From Bacillus sp. RO1 (GTDB lineage Bacteria; Bacillota; Bacilli; Bacillales; Bacillaceae_I), in NCBI RefSeq assembly GCF_012524115.1, contig NZ_JAAZWB010000072.1:1-53321 (forward strand): 53,321 nucleotides of DNA. Direction: 5' to 3'. This document shows positions 52,974 through 53,321 of the stretch, piece by piece. How positions within the stretch are numbered: position 1 is the stretch's first letter; each line of letters starts with the position of its first letter. The notes beneath the pieces were generated by a model. That model did not search any database and was not told the DNA's origin. It saw only the letters and a program-made list of their open reading frames with translations. Made by a program: the position numbers and the translations under genes.

Positions 52974-53100
52974 GCTGTTAATTTCCGCAAATGGCTTCAC
53001 TATCCCGGGGCAACCTTGAGCCTCCTCACAACGCTTCAGGGGTCTCAACATTGCAGCTACTTTATCGCAGGAGTCTTCGCCATTTGCTTCAATCAACAGC
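52974..53100. mobile_element. MITE-like repeat element, copy A (127 bp)
   Basis: The ends are 22-bp imperfect inverted repeats: GCTGTTAATTTCCGCAAATG at 52974 pairs with the reverse complement of CATTTGCTTCAATCAACAGC ending at 53100. The interior holds TTGAGCCTCCTC and GGGGTCTCAA and ends GAGTCTTCGC. No ORF is credible. It resembles short repeats scattered in many Bacillaceae genomes, sometimes next to IS1182-type elements; that link is from memory. Confidence 0.65.
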
Positions 53101-53212
53101 TATGAGCCTTCAGAAATTTACCATTGTTCTAAAACAAAAAGAGGCTGGGACAAAACTAAAAAACCTTAATAAAAGACGAACAATATAGTTATCATAGGTA
53201 TCGACTCTAAAT

Positions 53213-53321
53213 ACCGCTGTTGATTTCCACAAATGGCTTCGCTTTCCTAGGGGCGGTGCTTGAGCCTCCTCGCTCCGCTGCGGGGTCTCAAGCTACCGCT
53301 ATCTCCCTCAGGAGTCTTCGC
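53213..53321. repeat. MITE-like repeat element, copy B (cut by window end)
   Basis: Starts ACCGCTGTTGATTTCCACAA and aligns with copy A through GAGTCTTCGC at 53312-53321, where the window stops. The core (GGGGCGGTGCTTGAGCCTCC) is better preserved than in copy A. Between the copies is GAGGCTGGGACAAAACTAAA, a motif common downstream of transposases in Firmicutes. Confidence 0.65.

Overview
The window looks like a chromosomal segment of a low-GC, endospore-forming Bacillaceae (Bacillus, Sutcliffiella or Rossellomorea-like). The support is AT-rich DNA, strong AGGAGG-type ribosome sites with frequent GTG and TTG starts, many U-tailed hairpin terminators, a perfect PerR box in front of a clade-3 catalase, a KinB-like sporulation-type histidine kinase, and families typical of Bacillus (YqkE/DUF3886, YunG, YqkD, DUF4306, YqcI/YcgG). 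No rRNA or tRNA gene, prophage, CRISPR array or complete insertion sequence was seen. No DNA-binding regulator gene was recognised in 53 kb.

Layout. 0.3-5.3 kb holds secreted hydrolases: a subtilisin-family protease, an SGNH hydrolase and a secreted lipase. 5.5-9.3 kb holds small membrane proteins, an alpha/beta hydrolase, a GNAT acetyltransferase and the 3-prime remnant of a DinB-family gene. 9.3-11.3 kb has a LysE exporter followed by an AGCS symporter. 11.4-12.5 kb is a fusion of a YqcI/YcgG (heme N-hydroxylase-type) domain to a cupin. 12.7-21.6 kb is a mixed block: a YodC/MhqN-type nitroreductase, an esterase, a ferritin-like protein, a YqkD-like hydrolase, a nucleotidyltransferase, two VOC proteins, a methyltransferase-GNAT pair, small exported proteins, a truncated phosphotransferase and a UPF0060 protein.

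22.2-25.9 kb is a ketone-body module. HMG-CoA lyase is divergent from a thiolase-scoA-scoB operon. Together they would cleave HMG-CoA to acetyl-CoA plus acetoacetate, activate the acetoacetate with succinyl-CoA, and split acetoacetyl-CoA into acetyl-CoA. 26-28.2 kb is a decayed stretch with gene remnants around a second copy of the 14-kb esterase. 28.4-35.4 kb is a run of co-oriented genes: YdcF-like, peptidase E, PP2C-like, NUDIX, a hydrolase-YunG fusion, a 19-codon leader ORF and a 1080-residue membrane-anchored glycoside hydrolase. 36-49 kb includes a vanadium-haloperoxidase/PAP2 protein, an MFS transporter, a permuted NlpC/P60 protein, a 1408-residue TPR protein with an embedded C39-like peptidase domain, a RibD-C reductase, a strictosidine-synthase-like protein, a NUDIX/phosphatase pair and a WG-repeat protein. 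49-53 kb ends with the kinase, katA, yqkE and a small membrane protein.

The most unusual signal is non-coding. Several intergenic regions carry degenerate arrays with fixed periods: 21 bp at about 122-225, 44391-44914 and 47230-47292, and exactly 52 bp at 21645-21978 and 35937-36061. At 44.3-44.9 kb a terminator plus its 21-bp array is repeated three times as a block of about 203 bp. The right edge has two copies of a further repeat, one with 22-bp terminal inverted repeats (MITE-like).
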